A DNA stretch of 49,032 nt from Streptomyces spongiae (GTDB lineage: Bacteria; Actinomycetota; Actinomycetes; Streptomycetales; Streptomycetaceae). The notes beneath the pieces were generated by a model. The model was not told the origin of the DNA, ran no database searches, and worked only from the letters and a program-made list of their open reading frames with translations. Position 1 is the first letter of the stretch, and every line of letters starts with the position of its first letter. The stretch lies in NCBI RefSeq assembly GCF_009377185.1, contig NZ_VJZC01000019.1:1-49032 (forward strand), given 5' to 3'. Made by a program: the position numbers and the translations under genes. Positions 23,835 through 32,727 of the stretch are shown here, one piece after another.

Positions 23835-25547
23835 GTGACGCTCCGCAGCGCACAGTGGTACGCGGGTCAGGACCGCAACGCCTACATCCACCGGGCGTGG
23901 ATGCGGCGGGGCGTGCCGGGCGACGCCTTCACCGGCCGGCCGCAGATCGCCATCGCCAACACGGCCTCGGACCTGACCCCTTGCAACGCGCATCTGAACG
24001 AGGTCGCGGCCTCGGTGCGCAACGGCGTGTACGAGGCGGGCGGTATCCCGCTGGACCTGCCCGTGGTGTCGCTCGGCGAGACGAACGTGCGCCCCACGGC
24101 CATGCTCTGGCGGAACATGGCCGCGATGGCCACGGAGGAGATGCTGCGGGCCAACCCCATCGACGGCGTCGTCCTGCTAGGCGGCTGCGACAAGACGATC
24201 CCGTCGCTGCTCATGGCCGCCGCGTCCGTGGACCTGCCCGCGGTCGTGGTCCCCGGCGGCCCGATGCTCAACGGCACCTTCCGCGGCGGCCTGCTGGGCT
24301 GCGGCACCGGCGTGTGGCAGCTGTCGGAGGAGGTACGCGCGGGCACGCTCACCCAGGAGCAGTTCACGCGCTCCGAGTCGGCGATGATCCGCAGCCGCGG
24401 CCACTGCAACACCATGGGTACGGCCTCGACGATGGCGCTGGTGGCCGAGGCGCTGGGCACGGTGCTCCCCGGCGTGGCCGGCACGCCCGCCCCCGACAGC
24501 CGTCTCCTGGAAGCCGCGCACCACACCGGCCGGCTCGCGGTGGACATGATCGCCGCCGACCGGCGACCGGCGACGTTCCTGACCAAGGCGTCCTTCCACA
24601 ACGCGATCGTCGCGCTGGCCGCGATCGGCGGTTCGACCAACGCGGTCGTCCACCTCCTGGCGATCGCGGGCCGGTTGGGCATCGACCTGTCGCTCGACGA
24701 CTTCGACCGCATCGGCTCCCACGTGCCGGTCCTGGTGGACCTCCAGCCGGCCGGCCGCTTCCTCATGGAGGACTTCCACCGCGCCGGAGGTCTGCTCGCC
24801 GTCCTGCGCGAGGTACGCGACCTGCTCGACCCCGACGCGCTGACCGTCACCGGCAGGCCGTTGGTCGACTCGCTCGACGACGCCCCGATCTGGGACGGCG
24901 AGGTCATCCGCACCCGCGCCGAGCCGCTGGTCGCCGAGGGCGGGATCGCCGTCCTGCGCGGCAACCTCGCCCCCGACGGCGCGCTCGTCAAACCGGCCGC
25001 CGCCTCGCCGCACCTTCTCCAACACCGTGGCCGGGCCGTCGTCTTCGACTCGATCGAGGACTTCCACGCCCGCGTCGACGACCCGGACCTGGACGTCGAC
25101 GCCGACTCCGTCCTCGTCCTGCGCGGCTGCGGCCCCAAGGGATATCCGGGTATGCCCGAGGTCTCCAACATGCCGCTGCCGAAGAAGCTCCTGGAACAGG
25201 GCGTGCGCGACATGGTCCGTGTCTGCGACGGCCGGATGAGCGGCACGGCGTACGGCACCGTCGTCCTGCACGTGGCTCCGGAGGCCGCGGCGGGCGGTCC
25301 CCTCGCGCTGGTGCGAACGGGGGACGTCATCGTCCTCGACGTCCAAGCCCGCCGTATCGACGTCGACGTACCCGCCGACGAACTCGCCGCCCGCAAGCCC
25401 GATCAGGCCACGGTCGACGGCTTCGCCGCGCCCCGCCGAGGCTGGGAGCGGCTCTACGTCGACCACGTCCTACAGGCCGACACCGGCGCCGACCTGGACT
25501 TCCTCGTCGGCTCCAGCGGCTCCGAGGTGAGCCGTGAGTCGCACTGA
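23835..25547 (+). CDS. IlvD/Edd-family dehydratase (sugar-acid dehydratase likely)
   Basis: 570 residues. The three cluster-binding cysteines of the family are visible: Cys50 in PCNAHL, Cys118 in GGCDKTIPS and Cys191 in HCNTMGTASTM. GGSTNAVVHLLAIA and PKGYPGMPEVSNMPLPK are further family landmarks. Enzymes of this family dehydrate dihydroxy acids or sugar acids such as arabinonate, xylonate and gluconate. Location with FAH, dehydrogenase and IclR genes, rather than with ilv genes, argues for a sugar acid. GTG 23835 has AAGGGG 7 nt upstream. It overlaps the next gene by 14 nt. Confidence 0.92.
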   Translation: MTLRSAQWYAGQDRNAYIHRAWMRRGVPGDAFTGRPQIAIANTASDLTPCNAHLNEVAASVRNGVYEAGGIPLDLPVVSLGETNVRPTAMLWRNMAAMATEEMLRANPIDGVVLLGGCDKTIPSLLMAAASVDLPAVVVPGGPMLNGTFRGGLLGCGTGVWQLSEEVRAGTLTQEQFTRSESAMIRSRGHCNTMGTASTMALVAEALGTVLPGVAGTPAPDSRLLEAAHHTGRLAVDMIAADRRPATFLTKASFHNAIVALAAIGGSTNAVVHLLAIAGRLGIDLSLDDFDRIGSHVPVLVDLQPAGRFLMEDFHRAGGLLAVLREVRDLLDPDALTVTGRPLVDSLDDAPIWDGEVIRTRAEPLVAEGGIAVLRGNLAPDGALVKPAAASPHLLQHRGRAVVFDSIEDFHARVDDPDLDVDADSVLVLRGCGPKGYPGMPEVSNMPLPKKLLEQGVRDMVRVCDGRMSGTAYGTVVLHVAPEAAAGGPLALVRTGDVIVLDVQARRIDVDVPADELAARKPDQATVDGFAAPRRGWERLYVDHVLQADTGADLDFLVGSSGSEVSRESH

Positions 25548-28350
25548 CGATCTCCTCGCCGCCGACGCCACGCTGCTCGCGCGGCTGGAGGCGGCGGCAC
25601 CGGGCCTGGTCGCCGCCCGCGCCTCCGACCGGCTCTCCTTCGCCCATGACGCCTCGCACTACCTGCTGGTGCCCGAGGCCGTGGTCACCCCGAAGGACGC
25701 GGCCCAGGTGGCCGAGCTGTTGCGCACGAGTGCCGCCCACGGGCTGTCCCTGACGTTCCGCTCCGGCGGCACCAGCCTCTCCGGCCAGGCGACCAACGAC
25801 GGGATCCTGGTCGACACCCGCCGCGACTTCCGGGGCATCGAAGTCCTCGACGACGGCGCCCGGGTACGCGTCCAACCGGGCGCCACCGTACGGGCGGTGA
25901 ACACCCGTCTGGCCCGGTACGGCCGCAAGCTCGGCCCCGACCCGGCCAGCGAGAGCGCCTGCACGATCGGCGGTGTCGTCGCCAACAACTCCAGCGGCAT
26001 GGCCTGCGGCACCGAACTCAACACCTACCGCACGCTGGAGTCAGCCGTCCTCGTGCTGCCGAGCGGCACGGTCCTCGACACCAGCGCCGCGGACGCCGAC
26101 GAGCGCCTGCGCACGCTCGAACCACGCGTCCACGAGGGACTCGTCCGCCTGCGCGACCGTGTACGCGGCAACTCCGCGTCGCTGGAGACGATCCGCCGTC
26201 TGTACGCCATCAAGAACACCATGGGCTACGGCGTGAACTCCTTCGTCGACCACACGCGCCCGGCCGACATCCTCACCCACCTGGTCATCGGCAGCGAAGG
26301 CACCCTCGCCTTCGTCGCCGAGGCGACCTTCCGCACCGTCCCGGCGCACCCGCACGCGGCCACCGGACTGCTCCTCTTCCCGGACCTCGCGGCGGCGACC
26401 GGCGCCCTGCCCGAGCTCGTGGCCGCCGGGTTCGCGACCGTGGAACTCCTCGACGCGACCAGCCTGCGGGTCGCCCAGCGCGATCCCGAGGCCACCAGGG
26501 TGCTGCGTGAACTGGAGGTCCGTGACCACACGGCGCTGCTCGTCGAACACCAGGAGCCGACCGCCGAGGCGCTCCAGGCGCGTATCACCCAGGCGGCTCC
26601 CGTCCTCGGCGCCCTTCCGCTGACCGCCCACGGCGCGCTGAGCTCCGAGCCGAGCACCCGCGCCGCCCTCTGGCACATCCGCAAGGGCCTCTACGCAGCC
26701 GTGGCCGGGGCGCGCCCCTCCGGCACGACCGCCCTGCTGGAGGACATCGCCGTCCCCGTCGACCGGCTGCTGCGCACCTGCACTGACCTCACCGAGCTGT
26801 TCGACCGCCACGGCTACACCGGCAGCGTCATCTTCGGCCACGCCAAGGACGGCAACGTCCACTTCCTGCTCAACGAGGACTTCGACGACCCTCAACTGGT
26901 CGAGCGCTACCTGGCGTTCACCGAGGACATGGTCGACCTCGTCCTCGGCCACGGTGGCACCCTCAAGGCCGAGCACGGCACCGGGCGCATCATGGCGCCG
27001 TACGTCCGCCGCCAGTACGGCGACGAGCTGCACGACGTCATGCGCGAGGTCAAACACCTCCTCGACCCGCACGGACTCCTCAACCCCGGGGTCCTGCTCA
27101 GCGACGACCCCACCGTCCACATCCGCCATCTCAAATCCACCCCGACCGTCGAGGAAGAGGTGGACCGGTGTGTGGAGTGCGGCTACTGCGAACCGGTCTG
27201 CCCCAGCCAGGACCTGACCACCACCCCACGCCGACGGATCGTGCTGCGCCGGGAGATCGCCCGCGCCCGGACAGCCGGTGACGCGGGTCTGCTCGACCGG
27301 CTGGAGCGTGAGTACCAGTACGACGCCGTCGACACCTGCGCGGTCGACGGCATGTGCCGAACGGCCTGTCCTGTCCTCATCGACACCGGCGACCTCACCC
27401 GACGTCTGCGCGCCGGACGACGAGGCCGGACCGAACAGAGGGCGTGGGCCTCGGCCGCCCGACACTGGGACGGCTTCACCAGAGCGGCGTCCGGAGCACT
27501 CACCCTCGCCCGCGCCACCCCCGACGCCCTGCCCTCCGCCGCCACCGCCACCGGGCGGAGACTGCTCGGCCCGGACGTGGTCCCCGCCTGGTCCCCGGAG
27601 CTTCCTCGCGGCGGGACGAGAAGAGAGCCGCGCGCCGCCCGGACCCCGCGGGCGGTCTACTTCCCCGCCTGCGTGTCGACGATGTTCGGGCCCGCCGAAC
27701 CGGAGGCGGGCCCCGGAGTCCGCGACGCCTTCCTCGCCCTGTGCGAACGGGCCGGAGTCGAGGTTCGGGTGCCGGAGGAGATCGCCGCCCTGTGCTGCGG
27801 CACACCATGGAAGTCCAAGGGGCTCACCGCCGGCCACGCGGTCATGCGCGAGCGGGTCGCGCCCGTCCTGCGCTCGGCGACCGAGGACGGGACGTTGCCG
27901 GTCGTGGTCGACGCGGCGTCGTGCACCGAGGGCCTGGCGCGCATGCTTGACGAGGAGGACATCCGGGTGGTGGACGCGGTGGCGTTCGTCGACTCGACGG
28001 TCCTGCCGGGGCTCCCCGCGGCCCGCCGCATCCCCTCCCTCGTCGTGCACCCCACCTGTGCCTCCACCCAACTCGGCCTCAACCCCGCGGTCCTGCGCGT
28101 GGCCGCGGCGATCGCCGAGGACGTCGTACAGCCGGAGGACTGGAGCTGCTGTGCCTTCGCGGGTGACCGCGGGCTGCTTCACCCGGAGTTGACGGCCGCC
28201 GCCACCGCCGCGGAGTCGCGAGCTCTTCGAGCCGTGAACGCGACGGCCTACGCATCGGTCAACCGCACCTGCGAACTCGGCATGACCCGCGCCACCGGTC
28301 ACCCCTACCGGCACCTGCTCGAACTCCTCGACGAGGTGACCCGGCACTGA
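25534..28350 (+). CDS. FAD-linked and Fe-S oxidoreductase (D-lactate/glycolate dehydrogenase-like, GlcD-GlcF fusion)
   Basis: 938 residues. N-terminal FAD-binding type 4 domain (RSGGTSLSGQATNDG, IGGVVANNSSGMACG), then the FAD-oxidase C-terminal domain (FGHAKDGNVHFLLNE, KAEHGTGR). These are followed by two 4Fe-4S motifs (CVECGYCEPVCPSQ near 545 and CAVDGMCRTACPV near 605) and C-terminal CCG domains (FPACVSTMFG, LCCGTPWKSKG, HPTCASTQLG, WSCCAFAGD). Such proteins oxidise D-lactate or glycolate and pass electrons to the respiratory chain. It overlaps the dehydratase, has GAGG at 6 nt, and could oxidise the 2-hydroxy acid made by the FAH step. Confidence 0.9.
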   Translation: MSRTDDLLAADATLLARLEAAAPGLVAARASDRLSFAHDASHYLLVPEAVVTPKDAAQVAELLRTSAAHGLSLTFRSGGTSLSGQATNDGILVDTRRDFRGIEVLDDGARVRVQPGATVRAVNTRLARYGRKLGPDPASESACTIGGVVANNSSGMACGTELNTYRTLESAVLVLPSGTVLDTSAADADERLRTLEPRVHEGLVRLRDRVRGNSASLETIRRLYAIKNTMGYGVNSFVDHTRPADILTHLVIGSEGTLAFVAEATFRTVPAHPHAATGLLLFPDLAAATGALPELVAAGFATVELLDATSLRVAQRDPEATRVLRELEVRDHTALLVEHQEPTAEALQARITQAAPVLGALPLTAHGALSSEPSTRAALWHIRKGLYAAVAGARPSGTTALLEDIAVPVDRLLRTCTDLTELFDRHGYTGSVIFGHAKDGNVHFLLNEDFDDPQLVERYLAFTEDMVDLVLGHGGTLKAEHGTGRIMAPYVRRQYGDELHDVMREVKHLLDPHGLLNPGVLLSDDPTVHIRHLKSTPTVEEEVDRCVECGYCEPVCPSQDLTTTPRRRIVLRREIARARTAGDAGLLDRLEREYQYDAVDTCAVDGMCRTACPVLIDTGDLTRRLRAGRRGRTEQRAWASAARHWDGFTRAASGALTLARATPDALPSAATATGRRLLGPDVVPAWSPELPRGGTRREPRAARTPRAVYFPACVSTMFGPAEPEAGPGVRDAFLALCERAGVEVRVPEEIAALCCGTPWKSKGLTAGHAVMRERVAPVLRSATEDGTLPVVVDAASCTEGLARMLDEEDIRVVDAVAFVDSTVLPGLPAARRIPSLVVHPTCASTQLGLNPAVLRVAAAIAEDVVQPEDWSCCAFAGDRGLLHPELTAAATAAESRALRAVNATAYASVNRTCELGMTRATGHPYRHLLELLDEVTRH

Positions 28351-28423
28351 GGGGGTGCCGCTGTGGGACGCGGCGGCAACTGGCCTTGGTGCCAGGGCTG
28401 TTGGGGCATGGTACGGTCGCGCG

Positions 28424-28822
28424 ATGTCCAAGATCGAGATTGACTTGGTGACGGCCGAGTTCTTCGGGGCCTTCGACAACCGGGGCGGCAGGACTGCCGA
28501 TGTGGCACGCATTCGAAGGCTGGTTCTTCCCGAGGGCGTGATGGTCAAGACCGGCCCGGAGTTCACGGTCTACACCGTGGACGAGTTCATCGAACCTCGC
28601 CGGCGACTGCTGAGGGACGGCCGGCTCGTGGAGTTCTCCGAGTGGGAGACCTCCGAACGGACCGAGATCGCCGGCGACATCGCGTCGCGCTTCTCCGCGT
28701 ACCGCAAGTCCGGGACCTTGGACGGTGAGCCGTTCGAGGGCAGCGGGACCAAGAGCATCCAGTTCGTCCGTACCGCGGAGGGCTGGCGCATCACGGCAGT
28801 CTCCTGGTACGACCAGCCCTGA
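28424..28822 (+). CDS. Small NTF2-like/SnoaL-like protein
   Basis: 132 residues with the length and pattern of a single cone-shaped NTF2-like domain: an N-terminal helix (LVTAEFFGAFDNRGG), a central strand region (EGVMVKTGPEFTVYTVDEF) and the closing strands KSIQFVRTAEGWRITAVSWY, typical of SnoaL/DUF4440 relatives. The ligand or reaction is unknown. TACGGT at 28412-28417 lies 6 nt before the ATG, so the message may be leaderless; there is no Shine-Dalgarno sequence. Confidence 0.78.
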   Translation: MSKIEIDLVTAEFFGAFDNRGGRTADVARIRRLVLPEGVMVKTGPEFTVYTVDEFIEPRRRLLRDGRLVEFSEWETSERTEIAGDIASRFSAYRKSGTLDGEPFEGSGTKSIQFVRTAEGWRITAVSWYDQP

Positions 28823-28905
28823 CCACCGTGGCCATGCAGGCGGAATGCCGAAGGCGCTCGGAAATCCGCTCGCCGAAGGTGAGGTGGTTCGGCAGACTCC
28901 GGGCC

Positions 28906-29721
28906 GTGGATCGGTTGACGGAGATCGCGGACAGGCTGACCGAGGTCAGCGGCGTCGTCGGGGTGTGTCTGGGCGGGAGCCGGGCGCGGGGACGACATCA
29001 CCCTGACTCCGACTACGACCTGGGCCTGTACTACCGCCCACCGCTGGACACGGCTGCCCTGCGCCTCCTCGCGTCCGAGCTGACCGGCGAGCCGGTCGAG
29101 GTGACCGAGCCGGGCGGCTGGGGGCCCTGGGTGGACGGCGGGGCGTGGCTGACCGTTGACGGTCACCGCGTCGACTGGATCTACCGCGATCTGGACCGGG
29201 TGCACCGGATCTGGCAACAGTGCCTGAAGGGTCACTTCGAGGTGGGCCTTCAGGCCGGCCACCCTCTGGGGGTGTACTCCCACGCGTACGCCGGTGAGCT
29301 GGCCCTCGGGCGCGTTCTCACCGACCCCGGGGGTGAGCTGCATGCCTTGCAGCAGGAGACCCGCCGCTATCCGGAGCCGTTGCGCGAGGCACTGATCGCC
29401 AACGCGCGGTGGGAGGCTCCGTTCATCCTGGCCAACGCCCGCAAGGGTGCGGTGCGCGGCGACACCTTCTATGTCGCCGGCTGCCTCTTCCGCGCGGTGG
29501 GGCTCCTGGTGCAGGCACTGCATGCTCACGCCGGTTGCTGGGTGCTGAACGAAAAGGGCGCGGTTCAGGTCGCGGGAGAACTCCCGGCCGCGCCCGCGGA
29601 CTTCACCGAGCGGGCCCACGCCTTGTTCGCCGCCCTCGGCACCGCACCGGACGGACTCCGCGCCGCGCTCGATGCCGCTGACGCACTGACCGCCGAGGTG
29701 TGCGGACAGCTCGCACCCTGA
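28906..29721 (+). CDS. Nucleotidyltransferase-domain protein
   Basis: About 271 residues. The Pol-beta-like active site is clear: GGSRARGRHHPDSDYDLGLY, i.e. G-S-x9-D-x-D, with a third acidic residue expected near VDWIYRD. The C-terminal helical part (NARWEAPFILANARKGAVRGDTF cut here as the substrate-side domain) resembles aminoglycoside/DUF4037-type enzymes. It would transfer a nucleotide to an unknown substrate. GTG 28906 is 7 nt after CAGACT, a possible leaderless start; GTG 28828 and ATG 28834 are in-frame alternatives. Confidence 0.85.
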   Translation: MDRLTEIADRLTEVSGVVGVCLGGSRARGRHHPDSDYDLGLYYRPPLDTAALRLLASELTGEPVEVTEPGGWGPWVDGGAWLTVDGHRVDWIYRDLDRVHRIWQQCLKGHFEVGLQAGHPLGVYSHAYAGELALGRVLTDPGGELHALQQETRRYPEPLREALIANARWEAPFILANARKGAVRGDTFYVAGCLFRAVGLLVQALHAHAGCWVLNEKGAVQVAGELPAAPADFTERAHALFAALGTAPDGLRAALDAADALTAEVCGQLAP

Positions 29722-29746
29722 GGGGATCCACGGTGCCGTCGTCGTC

Positions 29747-29944
29747 CTACGGCCGGTTGCCGCCGCCCGCTGTGCCGGTCGCGCGGCCGGAGGGTTCGAT
29801 CTCCTCGTTCTTCATGGCGCGGGCCTCGGTTTTGAAGACGCGGGCCGACTTGCCGGCGGAGCGGGCGAGGTCGGGGAGCTTCTTGGCGGCGAGGACCGCT
29901 ATGACGACGATGAGGATGACGGCGAGTTCGCTCAGTCCGAACAT
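29747..29944 (-). CDS. Small TatA/TatE-like translocase component
   Basis: 65 residues: an N-terminal FGLSELAVILIVVIAVL membrane helix, the hinge AAKKLPDLARSAGKSARVFK amphipathic helix, and a short polar tail. FG and LPDLAR are hallmark TatA residues. It forms the pore-like part of the twin-arginine export system. No tatB or tatC lies nearby, so it is an extra or dispersed copy. It follows the Spo0M gene in the same direction after 90 bp. Confidence 0.9.
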   Translation of the reverse strand: MFGLSELAVILIVVIAVLAAKKLPDLARSAGKSARVFKTEARAMKNEEIEPSGRATGTAGGGNRP

Positions 29945-30034
29945 GCGGATCCTGTCCTGTGGTGGGCCCGGGCGGGCGGGGTCATGTGAGTTCCGGGAGG
30001 GTTCCTGGCCGGGGCCACGCCGGCCGGGCGAGCG

Positions 30035-31027
30035 TCAGCCCTCTTCCTCTTCCTCGTCTTCGAAGAAGTCCCCGACCTCGTCGACGACTTCGGCCGCGAC
30101 CATGCCGCCGACGACACCGACCGCGAGTCCGGCCGCACCGGCCGCGACGGCTGTACCCATGCCGGGGCCGGAGCGGTGGCCGTCGTGGTGGTGCTCGTCG
30201 TGCGCGTGGCCGTGGTGGCCCTCATGTCCGTACGCGGCCTGGGGGCCGTACGCCGCGCGGTGCTCGACGAGCCGGCGGATCCAGCCGTCGACCAGGGTGT
30301 TCCAGTCCTGGTGCTCGGCCCCGTCGTGGGAGACGGTGAAGCGGGTGAGCGCGTCGTGGCCGGAGGAGAAGAGGCCGCCGCGCTTGTCGGCCTCCAGGAC
30401 GACCTCCATGCCGCCCGGTGATGCGAGGAAGGTCAACTCGATCTCGTTGACCTGGTGCGCGTACGAGGGCGCCGGGGTGAGCTCGATCTCCTGGTAGAAG
30501 GGCAGTTGCTGACCGGTGCCGCCGATGCGGCCGTACTCCAGGTCGGCAGACCTGAAGCCGAAGTCGAGCCGGCCGAGAGCCTCCAGGATCGCCTCCTGGG
30601 CGGGCAGCGGAGCGACCGTCAGCTGGTCGAGGTCGCCCTTGTCCTTCGCGCCGGCCACCGCCAGCTCGGTGCGCACGCCGAGGACGATGCCCAGCGGCTG
30701 GCCGTGCAACTCGGTGATCGGGGTCTCCCAGGGCAGCGTCACGCTGAACGGCACATCGCGCTGCTCGCCCGCCGCGAGCCGGAAACCGCCTCCGACGGTG
30801 AACCGGCCGAAGGCGACGGTGCCCTCGCTCTCGCCTTCGGCCTGCTCGGCCTCGACCCGTGCCACCAGCTCCAGCGTGACGTGCTCGATGTCGAAGTCGG
30901 AGCCACCGCCCTTGAGGTGGACCTGGCCGGTCAGGCTGCCGCCCGGTCGGGCCGCGCCCGGGTCGAGGACCGTGTCGACCGTGGGGCCGCCCACGCCGAG
31001 CGAGCCGAGCAGTCGTTTGAACACCAT
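30035..31027 (-). CDS. Spo0M-like (arrestin-fold) sporulation control protein with His-rich and acidic tail
   Basis: 330 residues. The first 250 are the Spo0M arrestin-like beta-sandwich: MVFKRLLGSLGVGGPTVDTV start, GGSLTGQVHLKGG, VPFSVTLPWETPIT. The tail is unusual: a histidine-rich stretch (about 268-285, e.g. HEGHHGHAHDEHHHDGH), a Gly/Ala/Val hydrophobic segment (about 291-316) and an acidic end DEEEEEG. Spo0M family members affect sporulation control in Bacillus; a role in Streptomyces is inferred. ATG 31027 has AAGGAG 11 nt upstream. Confidence 0.87.
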   Translation of the reverse strand: MVFKRLLGSLGVGGPTVDTVLDPGAARPGGSLTGQVHLKGGGSDFDIEHVTLELVARVEAEQAEGESEGTVAFGRFTVGGGFRLAAGEQRDVPFSVTLPWETPITELHGQPLGIVLGVRTELAVAGAKDKGDLDQLTVAPLPAQEAILEALGRLDFGFRSADLEYGRIGGTGQQLPFYQEIELTPAPSYAHQVNEIELTFLASPGGMEVVLEADKRGGLFSSGHDALTRFTVSHDGAEHQDWNTLVDGWIRRLVEHRAAYGPQAAYGHEGHHGHAHDEHHHDGHRSGPGMGTAVAAGAAGLAVGVVGGMVAAEVVDEVGDFFEDEEEEEG

Positions 31028-31389
31028 TGCGGCGTCCACTCCTTTACGTGCGTCTGTCCGGGGAACAACCGGGACCACCCGGCCGTTCTCTACAAGCGAG
31101 TAGAAGCATAGGGGTGATGAGCCCGCCGGAGGGGCAGTCTCGGCTCTCCGTCCGGGAAAGTCCGAAAACTGCCGCAACCTTTTGGCTGTCACGGCCTCGA
31201 CCGGGGTGCTTTACTCTCCCTTTACCATGAGGGAGGGCGTCATCGCTCTCCCCGCCACCACGGGTCCACCCGACCCGCCGAACCACGAAGGAGCCACGGT
31301 CCCACCATGGATGAGCCTCCCAGTACCAGCACAGCCATCCCCGGCCCACCGCCTGTGTCGCCCGTCTGTGAGGGATCGGGGGTGGCTCG
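31028..31389. other. 362-bp divergent region between Spo0M and CNNM genes
   Basis: Holds promoters for both sides: a locally AT-richer TTTACTCTCCCTTTACC stretch near 31210 may be part of the rightward promoter. A 28-codon frame (ATG 31307, stop 31391-31393) preceded by AAGGAG ends as GTGA inside the CNNM start; its codon bias is weak. Nothing else is seen. Confidence 0.5.
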
Positions 31390-32727
31390 GTGACCGAGGT
31401 CCTGCTGCTCCTGGCGGCCCTCCTCCTCACCCTGGCCTGCGCCGTGTTCGTCGCCGCCGAGTTCTCCCTGACCACCGTCGAACGCGGTGAGCTGGAGCGC
31501 GCCGCCGAGGCCGGTGAGCGCGGTGCCGAGGGCGCGCTGAAGGCCGTACGCCGTCTGACGTTCCAGCTGTCCGGCGCTCAGCTCGGCATCACCGTCACCT
31601 CGTTGGTGATCGGCATGCTCGCCGAGCCGTCGCTCGCGGCGCTGTTGCGCGGCCCGCTGGAGGCGGTCGGCCTGGGCGGTGCCGCCTCGTCGGTGGCGAC
31701 CGTGCTGGGCGTGGCCGTCTCCACCGTCGTGCTGATGGTGGTCGGTGAGCTGGTACCGAAGAACTGGGCGATCTCCCGGCCGCTGGCCGTCGCCAAGGTG
31801 GTCGCGGCCCCGCAGCGCGGCTTCACCGCCGCGTTCGGGCCGTTCATCCGGCATCTCAACAACACGGCGAACCGCTGCCTGCGCCGCTTCGGCCTGGAAC
31901 CCGCCGAGGAACTGGCCTCCGCCCGCGACCCCGAGGAACTCGTCGCGCTGGCCCGGCACTCGGCCGCCGAGGGCGCGCTGGAAGCCGACTCCGCCGAGCT
32001 GTTCGTGCGCACCCTGCACCTGAGCGAGCTCACCGCCGAGAACGTGATGACCCCGCGGGTCGACGTCCGGGCACTGGAGGCCCATGCGACGGCGGCCGAC
32101 GCGGCGAACCTGACGTACGCCACCGGCCTGTCCCGCTTCCCCGTCTACCGCGACAGCCTCGACGAGGTCGTCGGCACCGTCCACATCCGCGACGTGCTCG
32201 CCCTGGAGCCGGAGAAGCGGCAGCTCACGCCCGTGACCGAGCTGGCCACGGAGCCGCTCCTGGTCCCGGACAGCCTGACCGCGGACCGGCTGCTGGAACG
32301 GCTGCGGGCGATGCGCACCATGGCCGTCGTCATCGACGAGTACGGCGGCACGGCAGGTGTCGCCACGGTCGAGGACATCGTCGAGGAGGTCGTCGGCGAG
32401 GTACGTGACGAGCACGACCCCGTCGAGGCCCCCGACCTGTTGCCCGCCCCGAGGACGGGGGAGGGGCGCGCGGCGTGGGAGGCCGACGGCTCCGTCCGTA
32501 TCGACCGGCTCACCGGGATAGGGCTGATGGCGCCGGAAGGTCCTTACGAGACCGTGGCCGGCCTGATCGCCACCCGTCTGGCGCGCATTCCGGCCAAGGG
32601 CGACGTACTCGATGTCGACGGCTGGCGGCTGGAGGTCCTCGACGTCGACCACCGCCGCGCCGACCGCGTCCGGATCACCGAACCCGCGTCCCTGCCGAGC
32701 CAGGAGCGGCCGGAGGTGGCCCGATGA
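31390..32727 (+). CDS. CNNM/HlyC-CorC family membrane protein (DUF21, CBS pair, CorC domain)
   Basis: 445 residues. The DUF21 membrane domain has about four helices (VFVAAEFSLTTVER, GAQLGITVTSLVIGM, VVGELVPKNWAIS), then a CBS pair (NVMTPRVDVRALE, SRFPVYRDSLDEVVGTVHI, MAVVIDEYGGTAGVATVEDI) and a CorC/HlyC transporter-associated domain at the end. Members take part in magnesium/cobalt efflux; the hemolysin label is historical. The stop overlaps the ATG of the next paralogue, giving a coupled pair and possibly a heterodimer. Confidence 0.92.
   Translation: MTEVLLLLAALLLTLACAVFVAAEFSLTTVERGELERAAEAGERGAEGALKAVRRLTFQLSGAQLGITVTSLVIGMLAEPSLAALLRGPLEAVGLGGAASSVATVLGVAVSTVVLMVVGELVPKNWAISRPLAVAKVVAAPQRGFTAAFGPFIRHLNNTANRCLRRFGLEPAEELASARDPEELVALARHSAAEGALEADSAELFVRTLHLSELTAENVMTPRVDVRALEAHATAADAANLTYATGLSRFPVYRDSLDEVVGTVHIRDVLALEPEKRQLTPVTELATEPLLVPDSLTADRLLERLRAMRTMAVVIDEYGGTAGVATVEDIVEEVVGEVRDEHDPVEAPDLLPAPRTGEGRAAWEADGSVRIDRLTGIGLMAPEGPYETVAGLIATRLARIPAKGDVLDVDGWRLEVLDVDHRRADRVRITEPASLPSQERPEVAR

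Noticed and set aside
26041..28566. 841-codon open frame antisense to the FAD/Fe-S oxidoreductase
   Set aside because: Antisense shadow in high-GC DNA; Gly/Arg/Val-rich composition without domains.
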